The notes: generated from the letters alone by a model not told the origin. DNA of 64,000 bases from Methylohalomonas lacus (GCF_024808875.1 NZ_JANUCT010000010.1:37206-101205), one strand, 5' to 3'; counted from the first letter of the stretch, positions 16,476 through 27,205 are shown. Made by a program: numbers and translations.

Positions 16476-17459
16476 TCAGGGCACCAGCACGGCCGCGCCC
16501 TGCAAGCGGCCATGGCGCAGATCGTCCAGCGCGCGGTTGGCCTCATTCAGCGCATAGCGGCGGGTTTCGGTATGCACGGCGACTTCCTTGAGCAGGTCGA
16601 GGAAAGCCGCACCGTCATCACGCGTCAGATTGGCCACCGACTGCACACGCCGTTCCTGCCACAGCAGCTCGTAGGCGAACGCCGGGATCTCGCTCATGTG
16701 AATGCCGGCACAGACAACGATCCCGCCGCGATCCACCGCCCGGAGGGTCGCCGGCACCAGCGCACCGACCGGCGCGTAGAGTATCGCCGCATCCAGCGGC
16801 TGCGGCGGCAACTGGTCCGAATCACCGGCCCAGTGCGCGCCGAGGCGGCGGGCAAAATCCTGACTTGCCGTATCCCCCGGCCGGGTGAAGGCATACACCT
16901 CGCGACCCTGGTGCAATGCGATCTGCGCGACGATGTGGGCGGCAGCACCGAAACCGTACAGGCCCAACCGCTGCGCATCGCCGGTCATGCGCAATGAGCG
17001 ATAACCGATCAGCCCGGCGCACAGCAGCGGCGCCGTGGCGACCGGGTCAACGACCTGATCGAAACGCAGCACGTAGCCGGCCTCGGCGAGCGCGTATTCG
17101 GCGTAGCCGCCGTCGATCTGGTAACCGGTGAAACGCGCGCGCTCGCACAGGTTTTCCTGGCCGCGTCGGCAGTAGCGACATTCGCCGCAGGTCCAGCCCA
17201 GCCACGGCACGCCGACGCAGTCATCGACAGCCAGCACCGTCACGCCCTGTCCCAGCCTGGCGACGCGACCGATGATCTCGTGCCCGGGCACAATCGGTGT
17301 GCGTATCCCGGGTAATTCACCGTCGACGACATGCAGGTCGGTGCGACAGACGGCGCAGGCGTCGACCCGGATCAGCACCTGGCCGGCGGCGGGTTCCGGC
17401 ACGGGCCGGGTCTGCGCCACCAGCGGCTCACCGATGGTCTCCAGTACCATTGTTTGCAT
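16476..17459 (-). CDS. Zinc-dependent alcohol dehydrogenase family protein
   Basis: About 327 residues of the medium-chain dehydrogenase family. The catalytic zinc ligands fall in CAVCRTDLHVVDGE and GHEI, the structural zinc site has four Cys in CGECRYCRRGQENLC, and the Rossmann motif is LYGFGAAAHIVAQIA. It resembles the AdhA branch that oxidises short alcohols with NAD(P). The start MQTMVLETIGEPL matches the family N-terminus (ATG 17459); upstream ATGs at 17471 and 17498 are possible, the latter overlapping the hemW stop. It is likely the last gene of the rph-rdgB-hemW run. Confidence 0.88.
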   Translation of the reverse strand: MQTMVLETIGEPLVAQTRPVPEPAAGQVLIRVDACAVCRTDLHVVDGELPGIRTPIVPGHEIIGRVARLGQGVTVLAVDDCVGVPWLGWTCGECRYCRRGQENLCERARFTGYQIDGGYAEYALAEAGYVLRFDQVVDPVATAPLLCAGLIGYRSLRMTGDAQRLGLYGFGAAAHIVAQIALHQGREVYAFTRPGDTASQDFARRLGAHWAGDSDQLPPQPLDAAILYAPVGALVPATLRAVDRGGIVVCAGIHMSEIPAFAYELLWQERRVQSVANLTRDDGAAFLDLLKEVAVHTETRRYALNEANRALDDLRHGRLQGAAVLVP

Positions 17460-17490
17460 AGGGGTTTGCATGACGGATTTTACTGCTGCG

Positions 17491-18675
17491 TCAGCCATGG
17501 ACTGCAACAGCATCATTGTCCGGCAGGAACAGGGCGACCAGGTCATTGAGATAACGCCGGCCGCGCGCGGTTGGCTGCAGCCGCCGGCGATCGCGGCGCA
17601 GCAGGCCCAGGCGGCGGGCGTTGTCCAGCGCCACCGCGATATCGGCTTCGGTCACGCCGGCATGCCGGCGCAGGAGTGACACGGGCACGCCGCGTTCGAG
17701 CCGCAACGCATTCAGCATGAATTCGAACACGGCGTCGTCCGTATCGAGCCGCCGATCATCGGCGATGACACCGGCCGTACCGGCTTTCTGCAGGTAGGCG
17801 GCCGGCAGGCGGTGGCGCGCCTGGCGCCGGATCGTGCCCGCGTCGACATCGGTCAGCTTGGCATGTGCCCCGGCACCGATACCGAGATAGTCGCCGAAAC
17901 GCCAGTAGTTCAGGTTGTGCCGGCACTGGCTGCCGGCGCGGGCGTAGGCCGAAACCTCGTACTGGTCGTAACCGTGCTGGCGCAGCAGGCGCTGGCCGGC
18001 ACACTGCATCGCCCACAGATTTTCATCGTCCGGCAATACCGGCGGCTGCTTGTAGAACACCGTGTTCGGCTCGATGGTCAGCTGGTACCAGGAAATGTGC
18101 CGCGGCTGGCAGGCGAACGCCTGTTCCAGGTCCGCCAGCGCCGCATCCACACTTTGTTCCGGCAGACCGAACATGAGATCGATATTGAAGTTGTCGAAGC
18201 CGGCGTCGGCGGCCGTGGCTATAGCCCGCCGGGCCTCGGCGGCGTCGTGAATGCGGCCGAGTTTTCGCAGTTGTTCATCGGCAAAACTCTGCACGCCGAG
18301 CGACAGGCGATTGATGCCGGCGGCACGGAAATCGCGGAAACGCGCCGCCTCGACCGTGCCGGGATTCGCTTCCAGGGTAATCTCGCAGTCATCGGCCAGC
18401 GGCAGGCGCGCGGCAATGCCGTCGAGCAACTGCGCCATGTTGTCGGCCGGCAGCAGGCTCGGCGTGCCGCCGCCGATGAAAATGCTCTGCAGCGGCGGCT
18501 GTGATCTGCGGTCAAGCGTGTAATCGAGATCACGCAGCAGCGCGTCGACATAGTCGCCGCCCGGCAGTTCGCCGCGCAGCTCGTGTGAGTTGAAGTCGCA
18601 GTACGGACATTTGCGCACGCACCAGGGAATGTGAACGTACAGCGACAGCGGCAGCGGTTGCCCGAATTCAGCCAT
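17491..18675 (-). CDS. hemW: HemW, radical SAM haem chaperone
   Basis: A 394-residue radical SAM protein. The cluster motif is CxxxCxxC (CVRKCPYC, Cys19, Cys23, Cys26) followed by Asp-Phe rather than a fourth Cys. That distinguishes HemW from true coproporphyrinogen oxidase HemN. Other motifs are [11 protein letters not shown] and ITLEANPGT. HemW binds and transfers haem to respiratory proteins. Its start overlaps the rdgB stop by 8 bases, the conserved rdgB-hemW arrangement of gammaproteobacteria. Confidence 0.93.
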   Translation of the reverse strand: MAEFGQPLPLSLYVHIPWCVRKCPYCDFNSHELRGELPGGDYVDALLRDLDYTLDRRSQPPLQSIFIGGGTPSLLPADNMAQLLDGIAARLPLADDCEITLEANPGTVEAARFRDFRAAGINRLSLGVQSFADEQLRKLGRIHDAAEARRAIATAADAGFDNFNIDLMFGLPEQSVDAALADLEQAFACQPRHISWYQLTIEPNTVFYKQPPVLPDDENLWAMQCAGQRLLRQHGYDQYEVSAYARAGSQCRHNLNYWRFGDYLGIGAGAHAKLTDVDAGTIRRQARHRLPAAYLQKAGTAGVIADDRRLDTDDAVFEFMLNALRLERGVPVSLLRRHAGVTEADIAVALDNARRLGLLRRDRRRLQPTARGRRYLNDLVALFLPDNDAVAVHG

Positions 18676-19267
18676 GAGCGTCGCGCAACTGGGCCAGCAA
18701 CGCGCGCAGCGCCTGGCCGCGATGGCTCAGCTGGTTCTTGCGTGCCGGCTCGAGTTCCGCCGCCGTGCAATCCTCGCCCGTCACGTAGAAGATCGGATCG
18801 TAGCCGAAGCCGTTGCCACCACGCGGGTCAGTGATCAGGTGACCGTGCCAGCGGCCGGTCGCCACCAGTGGCGTCGGGTCCGCAGCGTGCTGTAGATAAA
18901 CGATGACGCAGTAGTAGTGGGCCGTGCGTTGGTCCGCGGGCACGTCACGGAGGGCCGCGATCAGCTTGTCGAGGTTGGCCTGATCACCTGCGCCAGCGCC
19001 GGCGTAACGCGCCGAGTAGATGCCCGGCGCGCCGTCGAGGGCATCAACACTGATGCCCGAGTCATCGGCCAGTGCCGGCAGTCCGCTTTCACGTGCGGCG
19101 TGCCGCGCCTTGAGCAGGGCGTTTTCAATAAATGTCAGGCCGGTTTCGGCCGCCGTATCGATGCCGAGCTGCGACTGCGGCACCACCTGCAGACCGACAT
19201 CCGCCAGTAACTCGCCGAACTCGCGCAGCTTGCCGGGATTGCCGCTCGCCAGTACCACGCGTGTCAT
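18668..19267 (-). CDS. rdgB: XTP/dITP diphosphatase (RdgB/HAM1)
   Basis: A 199-residue house-cleaning pyrophosphatase that removes ITP, dITP and XTP. It has the family start [14 protein letters not shown], the metal/active-site block [29 protein letters not shown], and the C-terminal [14 protein letters not shown] 19267 begins a few bases after the RNase PH stop, and the 3' end overlaps hemW, so rph-rdgB-hemW are translationally coupled. Confidence 0.96.
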   Translation of the reverse strand: MTRVVLASGNPGKLREFGELLADVGLQVVPQSQLGIDTAAETGLTFIENALLKARHAARESGLPALADDSGISVDALDGAPGIYSARYAGAGAGDQANLDKLIAALRDVPADQRTAHYYCVIVYLQHAADPTPLVATGRWHGHLITDPRGGNGFGYDPIFYVTGEDCTAAELEPARKNQLSHRGQALRALLAQLRDAHG

Positions 19268-19269
19268 GT

Positions 19270-19989
19270 TCAACCCGGCCCGATCACTTCGCGCTGCTTG
19301 CTGAACAGTTCGCCGATGCCGTGACGCGCCAGCTCCAGCATGCGGGCCAGCTCGCTGTCGCTGAACGGATGGCCCTCGGCGGTGCCCTGGATCTCGATGA
19401 AATGGCCGGCGTCGTTCATGATCACGTTCATGTCGGTTTCGGCGGTGGAATCCTCGTCGTAGTCGAGATCCAGCACCGGTTCGCCGTTACAGATGCCGAC
19501 CGAGATAGAAGCGATGGCGCTGGTTGCCGGTACGGTCTTGATGATCTTGCGCGCGCGGGCATTGTTGATTGCCTGCATCAGCGCGACATAGCCGCCGGTG
19601 ATCGCGGCGGTACGCGTGCCGCCGTCAGCCTGGATAACGTCGCAGTCGATGACGATCGTCACTTCGCCGAGCTGTTTCAGGTCCACCGCGGCGCGCAGGG
19701 AACGGCCGATCAGGCGTTGAATCTCGACCGTGCGACCACCCTGCTTGTTCTGTGTCGCCTCGCGGCGCATGCGCTTGTTGGTCGAGCGCGGCAGCATGCC
19801 GTATTCGGCCGTGATCCAGCCCTGGCCGCTGCCTTTGAGAAACGGCGGCACGCCGCTGTCGAGCGAGGCGTTACAGATCACCTTGGTGTTGCCGAACTCG
19901 ATCAATACCGACCCCTCGGCATGACAGGTAAATTCGGGGGTCAGTTTGACGGCCCGCAGCTCGTTGGGCGCTCTTCCGCTTGGACGCAT
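19270..19989 (-). CDS. rph: Ribonuclease PH
   Basis: A 239-residue phosphorolytic 3'-5' exoribonuclease that trims tRNA precursors. The start [12 protein letters not shown] is canonical. [20 protein letters not shown] and the catalytic [18 protein letters not shown] blocks are present. Length equals the family norm. It is divergent from yicC across a 180-base gap and heads the rph-rdgB-hemW operon. Confidence 0.97.
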   Translation of the reverse strand: MRPSGRAPNELRAVKLTPEFTCHAEGSVLIEFGNTKVICNASLDSGVPPFLKGSGQGWITAEYGMLPRSTNKRMRREATQNKQGGRTVEIQRLIGRSLRAAVDLKQLGEVTIVIDCDVIQADGGTRTAAITGGYVALMQAINNARARKIIKTVPATSAIASISVGICNGEPVLDLDYDEDSTAETDMNVIMNDAGHFIEIQGTAEGHPFSDSELARMLELARHGIGELFSKQREVIGPG

Positions 19990-20169
19990 GAAATTCTCCA
20001 GGTTAGATAAACGCGCATTATAACGACTATGGCCGTTGCCGGCGTCGGCTCAATGGACATTTCGCCCGTCAGACCACAGAATGCCCGACTTGAAAGGCGC
20101 TGACCGGGCCGATCCGGCCGCGGTACGGTCACGCGGCCTCAATAATAATTTCAACAGGGAACAAGGATT

Positions 20170-21036
20170 ATGGTTGCCAGCATGACCGCTTTCGGGCGTG
20201 CCGAGGACCAGGGCGACTGGGGACGCGCCGTCTGGGAAATCCGCTCCGTCAATCATCGCTATCTGGAAGTCAGCATGCGCCTGCCCGAGGATCTGCGCGT
20301 GCTGGAGACGGCGGTGCGCGAAAGGATCAACGCCCGCCTCGGCCGCGGCAAGATCGACTGCTATCTGCGTTTCGAAACCGAGGAAACCGCCGACAGTGAA
20401 CTCTGCATTAACGCAGCCCTGGCCGACAAGCTCATCCAGGCCTGTGCCACGATCAACGGCAAGCTGCCGGCCAGTGAACCGGTCACCGCGATCGACGTGC
20501 TGCGCTGGCCGGGCGTCATCCAGCGCCAGCCACCGGACCCGGAAGCACTCGGCAAACCCTTGCTGGCCCTGCTGGAAACCACCCTTGACCAGGTGGTCGA
20601 CACCCGCGAGCGCGAGGGCGCCAAACTCGCCGCACTGATAGAGGAGCGCTGTGCCACCGCCACCGGCATGGTGGCGGAACTGCGCGGCCGGCTGCCGGAG
20701 ATCATTGCCGGCCTGCGCGAACGCCTGGTCAAGAAAGCCGAGGAACTGCGTGTCGAGATCGAGCGCGACCGCCTCGACCAGGAGCTGCTGCTGCTGGCCC
20801 AGCGCTTCGACGTCAGCGAGGAACTCGACCGGCTCGACACGCATATCGCGGAAATCCGCAATATATTGAGCAAGGGCGGCCAGGTCGGCCGGCGGCTCGA
20901 TTTTCTCATGCAGGAGCTCAACCGCGAGGCCAACACCCTCGGCGCGAAGACCGCGCACATGGATTACAGCAACACCTCGGTTGAACTGAAGGTGCTGATC
21001 GAACAGATGCGCGAGCAGATCCAGAACATCGAATAG
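20170..21036 (+). CDS. yicC: YicC family endoribonuclease-like protein
   Basis: A 288-residue YicC/YloC protein. The N-terminus MVASMTAFGRAE and the following WEIRSVNHRYLEVSMRLPEDLR are hallmark sequences, and the C-terminus has GRRLDFLMQELNREANTLGAK, the DUF1732 signature. Recent work assigns endoribonuclease activity to the family. A GGAACAAGGA site precedes ATG 20170. It leads a run yicC-gmk-rpoZ-spoT that is conserved in gammaproteobacteria. Confidence 0.95.
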   Translation: MVASMTAFGRAEDQGDWGRAVWEIRSVNHRYLEVSMRLPEDLRVLETAVRERINARLGRGKIDCYLRFETEETADSELCINAALADKLIQACATINGKLPASEPVTAIDVLRWPGVIQRQPPDPEALGKPLLALLETTLDQVVDTREREGAKLAALIEERCATATGMVAELRGRLPEIIAGLRERLVKKAEELRVEIERDRLDQELLLLAQRFDVSEELDRLDTHIAEIRNILSKGGQVGRRLDFLMQELNREANTLGAKTAHMDYSNTSVELKVLIEQMREQIQNIE

Positions 21037-21039
21037 CCG

Positions 21040-21699
21040 ATGACCACCGCCGTACTCAACTCCCAGCAGCGCCGCGGCCTGCTGTTCATCGTCTCGGCGC
21101 CATCCGGCGCCGGCAAGACCACGCTGGTGCGCCGGCTGACCGCCAGCCTGGACAATATTAATGTCTCGGTGTCGCACACGACCCGGCCGCAACGGGCGCG
21201 CGAAACCGATGGGGTCGACTACTTCTTCGTCGACGCGGAAAAATTCCGGAGCATGGTTGCGGCCGATCGCTTCCTCGAACACGCGCAGGTATTCGACCAC
21301 CACTACGGTACCGCCGAAGCCACGGTCGAAAGCGCGCTGAACAACGGTCATGACGTCATTCTCGAGATCGACTGGCAGGGCGCGCAGCAGGTACGCCGCC
21401 GCATCAGCGACACCATCAGCATTTTCATAGCCCCGCCCAGCTACGACAGCCTGGTCCAGCGCCTGCACGACCGCGGCCGCGAGGACGAACAGACCATTGC
21501 CCGGCGCCTGGCCGAGGCGGTCGACGAACTGTCGCACTACCACGAATACGACTACCTGATCATCAATGACGACCTCGAGCAGGCAGTGGCCGATCTGTGC
21601 ACCATCGTCACGGCAGCGCGCCTGCGCAGCGAGTGCCGGCGCCCGGCCCTGGACGAGTTTATCCAGGGACTGATAGCACAGGCGCGCCAGATTCAGTAA
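21040..21699 (+). CDS. gmk: Guanylate kinase
   Basis: A 219-residue GMP kinase with P-loop SAPSGAGKTTL near residues 15-25, the GMP-binding SHTTRPQRARETDGVDYFFV, and the lid-region RGREDEQTIARRL. It phosphorylates GMP to GDP for nucleotide supply. Only 3 bases separate it from yicC. Its position before rpoZ and spoT fits the standard order linking guanine nucleotide metabolism and (p)ppGpp control. Confidence 0.97.
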   Translation: MTTAVLNSQQRRGLLFIVSAPSGAGKTTLVRRLTASLDNINVSVSHTTRPQRARETDGVDYFFVDAEKFRSMVAADRFLEHAQVFDHHYGTAEATVESALNNGHDVILEIDWQGAQQVRRRISDTISIFIAPPSYDSLVQRLHDRGREDEQTIARRLAEAVDELSHYHEYDYLIINDDLEQAVADLCTIVTAARLRSECRRPALDEFIQGLIAQARQIQ

Positions 21700-21858
21700 A
21701 ATCCCCAGTATTGACCAACAACCGCCAAGTCTGGCCGTCCGGCCAGCGCCCGCGCAGGCGCCTTTCCGACAGGACCGACCCGGCGCCGGCTTGACGTCAA
21801 ATCTGGATTTATTTCGCCATACAGGGGCCCAACGCCCCATCAGAGAGGATGCTTAATC

Positions 21859-22125
21859 ATGGCAAGACTGACCGTAGAAGACTGCCTGGACAAACTCGAC
21901 AACCGCTACGAGCTGGTGCTACTGGCCGCCCGGCGTACCCGCCAGCTGTCCATGGGCCTGCCGCCGATGGTGGAAGAGGACGGTGACAAGTCGACCGTCA
22001 TTGCCCTGCGCGAGATTGCCGAGGGCTTGATCACCGAGGAGAACATCGATGAAATCGGTTCTCATGCCAATATCGACGACGACAACAGCGACGAGCAAGA
22101 GGAATACGCGCTGCCGCCGGCCTGA
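21859..22125 (+). CDS. rpoZ: RNA polymerase omega subunit
   Basis: An 88-residue omega subunit starting [30 protein letters not shown], shown here only as the family hallmark: the N-terminal MARLTVEDC and the helix [15 protein letters not shown]. It helps assemble the polymerase core and forms part of a (p)ppGpp-binding site. AGAGAGGA lies before ATG 21859. The acidic C-terminus ([10 protein letters not shown]) is typical. It sits 160 bases downstream of gmk. Confidence 0.96.
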   Translation: MARLTVEDCLDKLDNRYELVLLAARRTRQLSMGLPPMVEEDGDKSTVIALREIAEGLITEENIDEIGSHANIDDDNSDEQEEYALPPA

Positions 22126-22248
22126 ATCTGTCGACAGCGTCGTACCCGTGACGCACCGCGGCGCTGTCGTTCTCCACTGTTCCCGTAATCACCGCGGCTG
22201 CCGTGGTTACGACCCGACCCCGGCGGCTGTGCCGGTTATCGATTAGCC

Positions 22249-24363
22249 ATGTATCAGATCACCGATCTATCGAATCTGATCAGCACCTACCTCAAGCCCG
22301 AACAGGTCGAGAAGATCCAGCGCGCCTACCAGTTCGGCGCCAAGGCCCATGAGGGCCAGCAGCGCAAGAGTGGCGAACCGTATATCCACCATCCGCTCGC
22401 CGTTGCCCACATCCTCGGCGAGATGCACATGGATCACCAGACTATCGTCGCGGCGATCCTGCATGACGTCATCGAAGACACCCCCACCGCCAAGGACGAG
22501 ATCAGCCGCAAGTTCGGCAAGGAAATCGCCGAACTGGTCGACGGCGTCAGCAAGCTGACGCAGATCCATTTCGACAGCCACGCCGAGGCGCAGGCACACA
22601 ATTTCCGCAAGATGATGATGGCGATGACCAATGACATCCGCGTCATTCTGGTCAAGCTTGCCGATCGCCTGCACAACATGCGCACGCTGGGCTCGCTGCG
22701 CCCCGACAAGCGCCGGCGCATTGCCCGTGAAACGCTCGAAATCTACGCCCCGATTGCGCAGCGACTGGGCCTGAACAAGGTGCGCCTGGAACTGGAGGAG
22801 CTCGGCTTCCAGGCACTGTACCCGATGCGCTACCGCGTACTGTCGGAGCAAGTGCGCAAGGCGCGTGGCAACCGCAAGGAGATCGTCGACAAGATCCGCA
22901 CCGCCCTGCGCCGGCGCCTGCGCCAGGAAAAGATCCCGGCGCAGATATTCGGCCGCGAGAAACATCTCTATGGCATCTACCAGAAGATGCGCAGCAAGCA
23001 TTTGTCGTTCAATGAAGTCTACGACGTTTACGCGTTTCGCATCATCGTCGAGGCAGTCGATACCTGCTATCGCGTACTCGGTACCGTGCACAACCTGTAC
23101 AAACCGGTACCGGGCAAATTCAAGGACTACATCGCGATCCCGAAGTCGAACGGCTATCAGTCATTGCATACCGTGCTGTTCGGTCCCTACGGCGTACATA
23201 TCGAGGTGCAGATCCGGACCAAGGACATGGACGACGTCGCCGAGGCCGGCATCGCCGCACACTGGCTGTACAAGTCCGGCGGCGGCCGCGATGCCAGCAA
23301 TGCCCACAAGCGGGCGCGCGAATGGCTGCGCGGCATTCTCGAAATGCACCGCACTGCCGGCGACCCGGAAGAGTTCCTGGAAAACGTCAAGGTCGACCTG
23401 TTCCCCGACGCGGTTTACCTGTTCACGCCCAAGGGCGAGATCATGGAACTGCCAAAAGGCGCGACCGCCGTCGACATGGCCTACAACATCCACACCGACG
23501 TCGGCAATCACTGCGTCGGTGTGCGCATCGACAAGCGCCTGGCACCGCTGAGCACGCAGCTGCAGACCGGCCAGACCATCGAGATCATTACTGCCCCCGG
23601 CGCGCGCCCGAACCCGGCATGGCTGAACTTCGTCGTTACCGCCAAGGCACGCTCGAACATCCGCCATTACCTGAAGAACATGCAGCGCACCGAGGCCAGC
23701 ACGCTGGGCCGGCGACTGCTGAACCGCGAGATCGAGTCACTCGGCAAGACCGTCGACGACATCAGCCCGGAACAGTTCGATGCAGTCCTCAAACAGCACA
23801 AGCTCGACAGCGAGACCATGCTGCTGGAAGAAATCGGGCTCGGTAATCTGATGCCGCTGCTGATCGCGCGTGAACTGGTCGCCGTGGAAGAGCAGGAATC
23901 CGATGCCCTCAATGGCAAACATACCGGGCCATTATCAATCAAGGGCACCGAGGGTATGGTCGTGAGTTTCCCGCGCTGCTGCTACCCGATCCCCGGCGAT
24001 CCGATTCAGGGCTTTGTCAGCGCCGGCCGCGGTATCGTCGTGCATAATCGCTCGTGCAGGAATATTGCCGAATACCGTAACCAGCCGGATAAGTGGATCA
24101 ATGTCGAATGGGAAAAGGACATCAAGCGCGACTTTCTCGCCAGCGTACGGCTTGATGTAACCAACCAGCGCGGTGTCCTGGCCACGCTGGCCAGTACGAT
24201 CTCGGATCAGGAAGCGAACATCATCAATGTCGAGGTGGCCGATCGCGGCGACCGCTATACTACCCTGAAATTCGAGATTGAAGTCAAAAACCGCCAGCAC
24301 CTGGCCCAGGTCATGCGCCGCCTGCGCGGCATCAAGCACGTCACACGCATCAGTCGGCACTGA
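22249..24363 (+). CDS. spoT: Bifunctional (p)ppGpp synthetase/hydrolase SpoT
   Basis: A 704-residue RSH protein. The hydrolase domain (about 25-180) keeps the HD motif HDVIEDT, so degradation activity is expected. The synthetase domain (about 235-345) has KFKDYIAIPKSNGYQSLHT and EVQIRT. TGS follows at about 385-445 and ACT at about 630-700. Retention of HD plus the gmk-rpoZ neighbourhood marks SpoT rather than RelA. It sets alarmone levels under carbon, fatty acid or phosphate stress. Confidence 0.96.
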   Translation: MYQITDLSNLISTYLKPEQVEKIQRAYQFGAKAHEGQQRKSGEPYIHHPLAVAHILGEMHMDHQTIVAAILHDVIEDTPTAKDEISRKFGKEIAELVDGVSKLTQIHFDSHAEAQAHNFRKMMMAMTNDIRVILVKLADRLHNMRTLGSLRPDKRRRIARETLEIYAPIAQRLGLNKVRLELEELGFQALYPMRYRVLSEQVRKARGNRKEIVDKIRTALRRRLRQEKIPAQIFGREKHLYGIYQKMRSKHLSFNEVYDVYAFRIIVEAVDTCYRVLGTVHNLYKPVPGKFKDYIAIPKSNGYQSLHTVLFGPYGVHIEVQIRTKDMDDVAEAGIAAHWLYKSGGGRDASNAHKRAREWLRGILEMHRTAGDPEEFLENVKVDLFPDAVYLFTPKGEIMELPKGATAVDMAYNIHTDVGNHCVGVRIDKRLAPLSTQLQTGQTIEIITAPGARPNPAWLNFVVTAKARSNIRHYLKNMQRTEASTLGRRLLNREIESLGKTVDDISPEQFDAVLKQHKLDSETMLLEEIGLGNLMPLLIARELVAVEEQESDALNGKHTGPLSIKGTEGMVVSFPRCCYPIPGDPIQGFVSAGRGIVVHNRSCRNIAEYRNQPDKWINVEWEKDIKRDFLASVRLDVTNQRGVLATLASTISDQEANIINVEVADRGDRYTTLKFEIEVKNRQHLAQVMRRLRGIKHVTRISRH

Positions 24364-24703
24364 TTTCGTGCAAGGCATTGCATGTCCACAGAACAGAATC
24401 GGACAGATTCCGGATAACCCTCAGGCTCAAGGCCGGAGCCAAAGGCGAATCGCGGTTTCCGGAATGACAAGTTTTTTATGCTGTGCGGTTTCCGGCATGA
24501 CGAGGCTTCGATGCTTCGCGGTACCAGAATTTCGTCATTCCAGCCGACCGCAGGGAGCGCCGGAATCCATTGCTGCAGGAACTCGCTTGAGCGGGTGAAA
24601 CTGCGGACCGGTTCATGCAAATAGATTCGCGTTTATTGGCGTGCATTCGCGGACAGTTTTTTAATATGATGCTTCGATTTCCATTGCTTCAGGGCCATCA
24701 GCT
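24364..24703. repeat. Intergenic region with dispersed palindromic repeats
   Basis: No gene is visible. The region contains inverted units built on CCGGAATGAC and GTCATTCCAG (about 24458-24570), the widespread type that reads as inverted 'cgtcattcc...ggaatgacg' blocks. At 24628-24652 a 25-base unit GCGTTTATTGGCGTGCATTC plus CGCGG recurs almost identically at 63842-63866. These are probably REP-like or small mobile repeats. The ridA ribosome site and promoter lie at the right end. Confidence 0.6.
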
Positions 24704-25090
24704 ATGACCAGAAAAATCATCTCCACCGATGCCGCACCCACCGCCATCGGTCCGTATTCGCAGGCCGTGCAGATCGGCGATACCGTCTACCTGTCCGGCC
24801 AGATTCCGCTCGACCCCAAAACCATGACCCTGATCGAGGGCGACATGGACGCCCAGATACGCCGCGTGCTGGACAACCTCACTGCGGTTGCCGCTGCGGT
24901 CGGCGGCAGTCTCGACCAGGTGGCCAAGTTCACCGTTTATCTGACCGATCTGAGCCATTTTCCGCTGGTCAATGAAATCATGGCCGAATACCTGAAAGAC
25001 CCTTACCCGGCGCGGGCCGCCATCGGTGTTGCCGAACTGCCGAAGGGTGCGCAAGTGGAAATGGATGCGGTTCTCGTTCTCGACGCCTGA
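24704..25090 (+). CDS. ridA: RidA family enamine/imine deaminase
   Basis: A 128-residue YjgF/YER057c/UK114 protein. Diagnostic segments are [29 protein letters not shown], given here by its core GPYSQAVQ and LSGQIPLDP, the conserved Arg in [16 protein letters not shown], and the Glu in VEMDAVLV. RidA hydrolyses reactive enamines from pyridoxal phosphate enzymes to keto acids. It directly precedes recG, a common arrangement after spoT. Confidence 0.95.
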   Translation: MTRKIISTDAAPTAIGPYSQAVQIGDTVYLSGQIPLDPKTMTLIEGDMDAQIRRVLDNLTAVAAAVGGSLDQVAKFTVYLTDLSHFPLVNEIMAEYLKDPYPARAAIGVAELPKGAQVEMDAVLVLDA

Positions 25091-25106
25091 TCCGGCCACC
25101 GGCACG

Positions 25107-27185
25107 GTGTCGCTGAAGACGCCGGTGTCCAAATTGCGGGGTGTCGGGCCGCGAGTGGAGGACAAGCTCAAGCGGCTCGGCATCGAGCGGCTTGGCGACA
25201 TGCTGTTTCACCTGCCGCATCGTTATTCGGATCGTACCCGGCTGACGCCAATCGGTCGTATCGAGGCCGGTACCGAGGTATTGATCGAGGGCACCATCGA
25301 ACTGGCCCAGGTGAAGTTCGGCCGCCGGCGCAGCCTGCTGGTCAGGCTGTCGGACAACACCGGCGCCATCCTGCTGCGCTTTTTCCATTTCTCGAAGTCG
25401 CAGCAGGCCGGTCTGGAAGCCGGCAACCGCCTGCGCTGTTTTGGCAGTGTGCGTGCCGGGCCGCAGATGCTCGAGATCATTCACCCCGAGTACCAGCGCC
25501 TCGAAGGCGACGACAGTCCGCCGCTGGCCGACACCCTGACGCCGATCTACCCGGCCACCGAGGGCGTCAACCAGCCGCTGCTGCGGCGCATTGCCAGTGC
25601 CGCGCTGGACTGCGTCACGCGCAAGCCCGAACTGCTGCCGGATTACCTGCCGGCGGAACTGCTGCAACGGCTCGACTATCCCGACCTGCTGCAGGCGCTG
25701 CAGACCGTGCACCAGCCGCCGGCGGACGCCGACACGGCAGCGCTGGAAGCGGGCACGCACCCGGCCCAGCAACGGCTGGCCTTCGAGGAACTGCTGGCCT
25801 TCCACCTGAGCCAGCGCCGGCAACGCCACCAGCAACAGCAGCGTCCGGCGCCGCCACTGACCCGGCACAGCGATCTGCTAACGCGTTTCTTCGCGCAGCT
25901 GCCGTTCACGCCGACCGGCGCACAGCAGCGCGTGATCGGCGAGATCGAGACCGACCTGGCCAATGCCTATCCCATGCTACGGCTGCTGCAGGGCGACGTC
26001 GGCTCCGGCAAGACCGTGGTTGCCGCCGCCGCCGCCCTGCTGGCGATCGACAGCGGCTGGCAGGTGGCTATCATGGCGCCGACCGAACTGCTCGCCGAGC
26101 AGCACTTTCGCAATCTCTGCGGCTGGCTCGAGGCCCTCGACTGCACCCCGGTACTGCTGACCGGCCGACTGAAACGCGCCGACCGCGACCAGGCGTTACA
26201 GGCCATCGAGACTGGCGCGGCGAGCGTCGTCATCGGCACCCACGCGCTGTTCCAGGAAACCGTGGCGTTTCATCGCCTGGGACTGGTGATCATCGACGAG
26301 CAACACCGCTTCGGCGTGCATCAGCGCCTGGCCCTGCTGGAAAAGGGCGTCGCCGAAGACATGAGTCCGCACCAGCTGATCATGACGGCCACGCCGATCC
26401 CGCGCACGCTGGCAATGTCGCTGCACGCGGATCTGGACGTGTCGATCATCGACGAACTGCCGCCCGGCCGGCAGCCGGTGAATACCGTCGTGCTTGCCGA
26501 AAGCCGGCGTGACGATCTGATCGAGCGCATTAGCGCCGCCTGCCGCGAGGGCCGGCAGGTCTACTGGGTGTGTCCCCTGATCGAGGAGTCGGATACGTTC
26601 GACTACCAGGCGGCGACCGAAACCAGCGAACTGCTGACCGAACAATTGCCGGGCGTGCGTGTCGGCCTGATCCACGGCCGCCTGAAAGCCGGCGACAAGG
26701 CAGCCGTCATGGATGCCTTCAAGGCCGGCGATATCGATCTGCTGGTTGCGACCACCGTGATCGAGGTCGGCGTCGACGTACCGAATGCCAGCCTGATGAT
26801 CATCGAGAATGCCGAGCGCATGGGCCTGGCCCAGCTGCACCAGCTGCGCGGCCGGGTCGGTCGCGGCAGCAGGCGCAGCGACTGCGTGCTGCTGTACCGG
26901 GCGCCGCTGGGCGATCTGGCCCGCGCCCGGCTGGAAGTCATGCGCACCAGCGAGGACGGCTTCGTCATCGCCGAGCGCGACCTGGCACTGCGTGGCCCGG
27001 GCGAACTCATGGGCACCCGCCAGACCGGCCTGCCGAGCCTGCGCATCGCCGACTTCGGCCGCGATCAACAGCTGATTCCGCTGCTGCATGGCGCCGCCGA
27101 ACAGCTCAGCCGCCATAACCCTGATAAAATTGATGCTTTGATCGCGCGCTGGCAGCATGCCAGCCAGGGTTACAGCCAGGTCTAG
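25107..27185 (+). CDS. recG: ATP-dependent DNA helicase RecG
   Basis: A 692-residue branch-migration helicase. GTG 25107 gives VSLKTPVSKLRGVGPRVEDKL, the canonical RecG start; ATG 25065, overlapping ridA, is an alternative. A wedge/OB domain occupies about 60-160, Walker A GDVGSGKTVVAAAAA near 300, DEQHRFGVHQR (DEQH box), and the C-terminal RGRVGRG and LALRGPGELMGTRQTG motifs. It reverses stalled replication forks. It lies 16 bases after ridA. Confidence 0.96.
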   Translation: MSLKTPVSKLRGVGPRVEDKLKRLGIERLGDMLFHLPHRYSDRTRLTPIGRIEAGTEVLIEGTIELAQVKFGRRRSLLVRLSDNTGAILLRFFHFSKSQQAGLEAGNRLRCFGSVRAGPQMLEIIHPEYQRLEGDDSPPLADTLTPIYPATEGVNQPLLRRIASAALDCVTRKPELLPDYLPAELLQRLDYPDLLQALQTVHQPPADADTAALEAGTHPAQQRLAFEELLAFHLSQRRQRHQQQQRPAPPLTRHSDLLTRFFAQLPFTPTGAQQRVIGEIETDLANAYPMLRLLQGDVGSGKTVVAAAAALLAIDSGWQVAIMAPTELLAEQHFRNLCGWLEALDCTPVLLTGRLKRADRDQALQAIETGAASVVIGTHALFQETVAFHRLGLVIIDEQHRFGVHQRLALLEKGVAEDMSPHQLIMTATPIPRTLAMSLHADLDVSIIDELPPGRQPVNTVVLAESRRDDLIERISAACREGRQVYWVCPLIEESDTFDYQAATETSELLTEQLPGVRVGLIHGRLKAGDKAAVMDAFKAGDIDLLVATTVIEVGVDVPNASLMIIENAERMGLAQLHQLRGRVGRGSRRSDCVLLYRAPLGDLARARLEVMRTSEDGFVIAERDLALRGPGELMGTRQTGLPSLRIADFGRDQQLIPLLHGAAEQLSRHNPDKIDALIARWQHASQGYSQV

Positions 27186-27205
27186 AGGATGGCGCAGGTA
27201 CCATA

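Noticed and set aside
20050..21840. Long minus-strand open frame (596 codons) opposite yicC and gmk
   Set aside because: It is an antisense shadow of two clear core genes in GC-rich sequence and has no family features.
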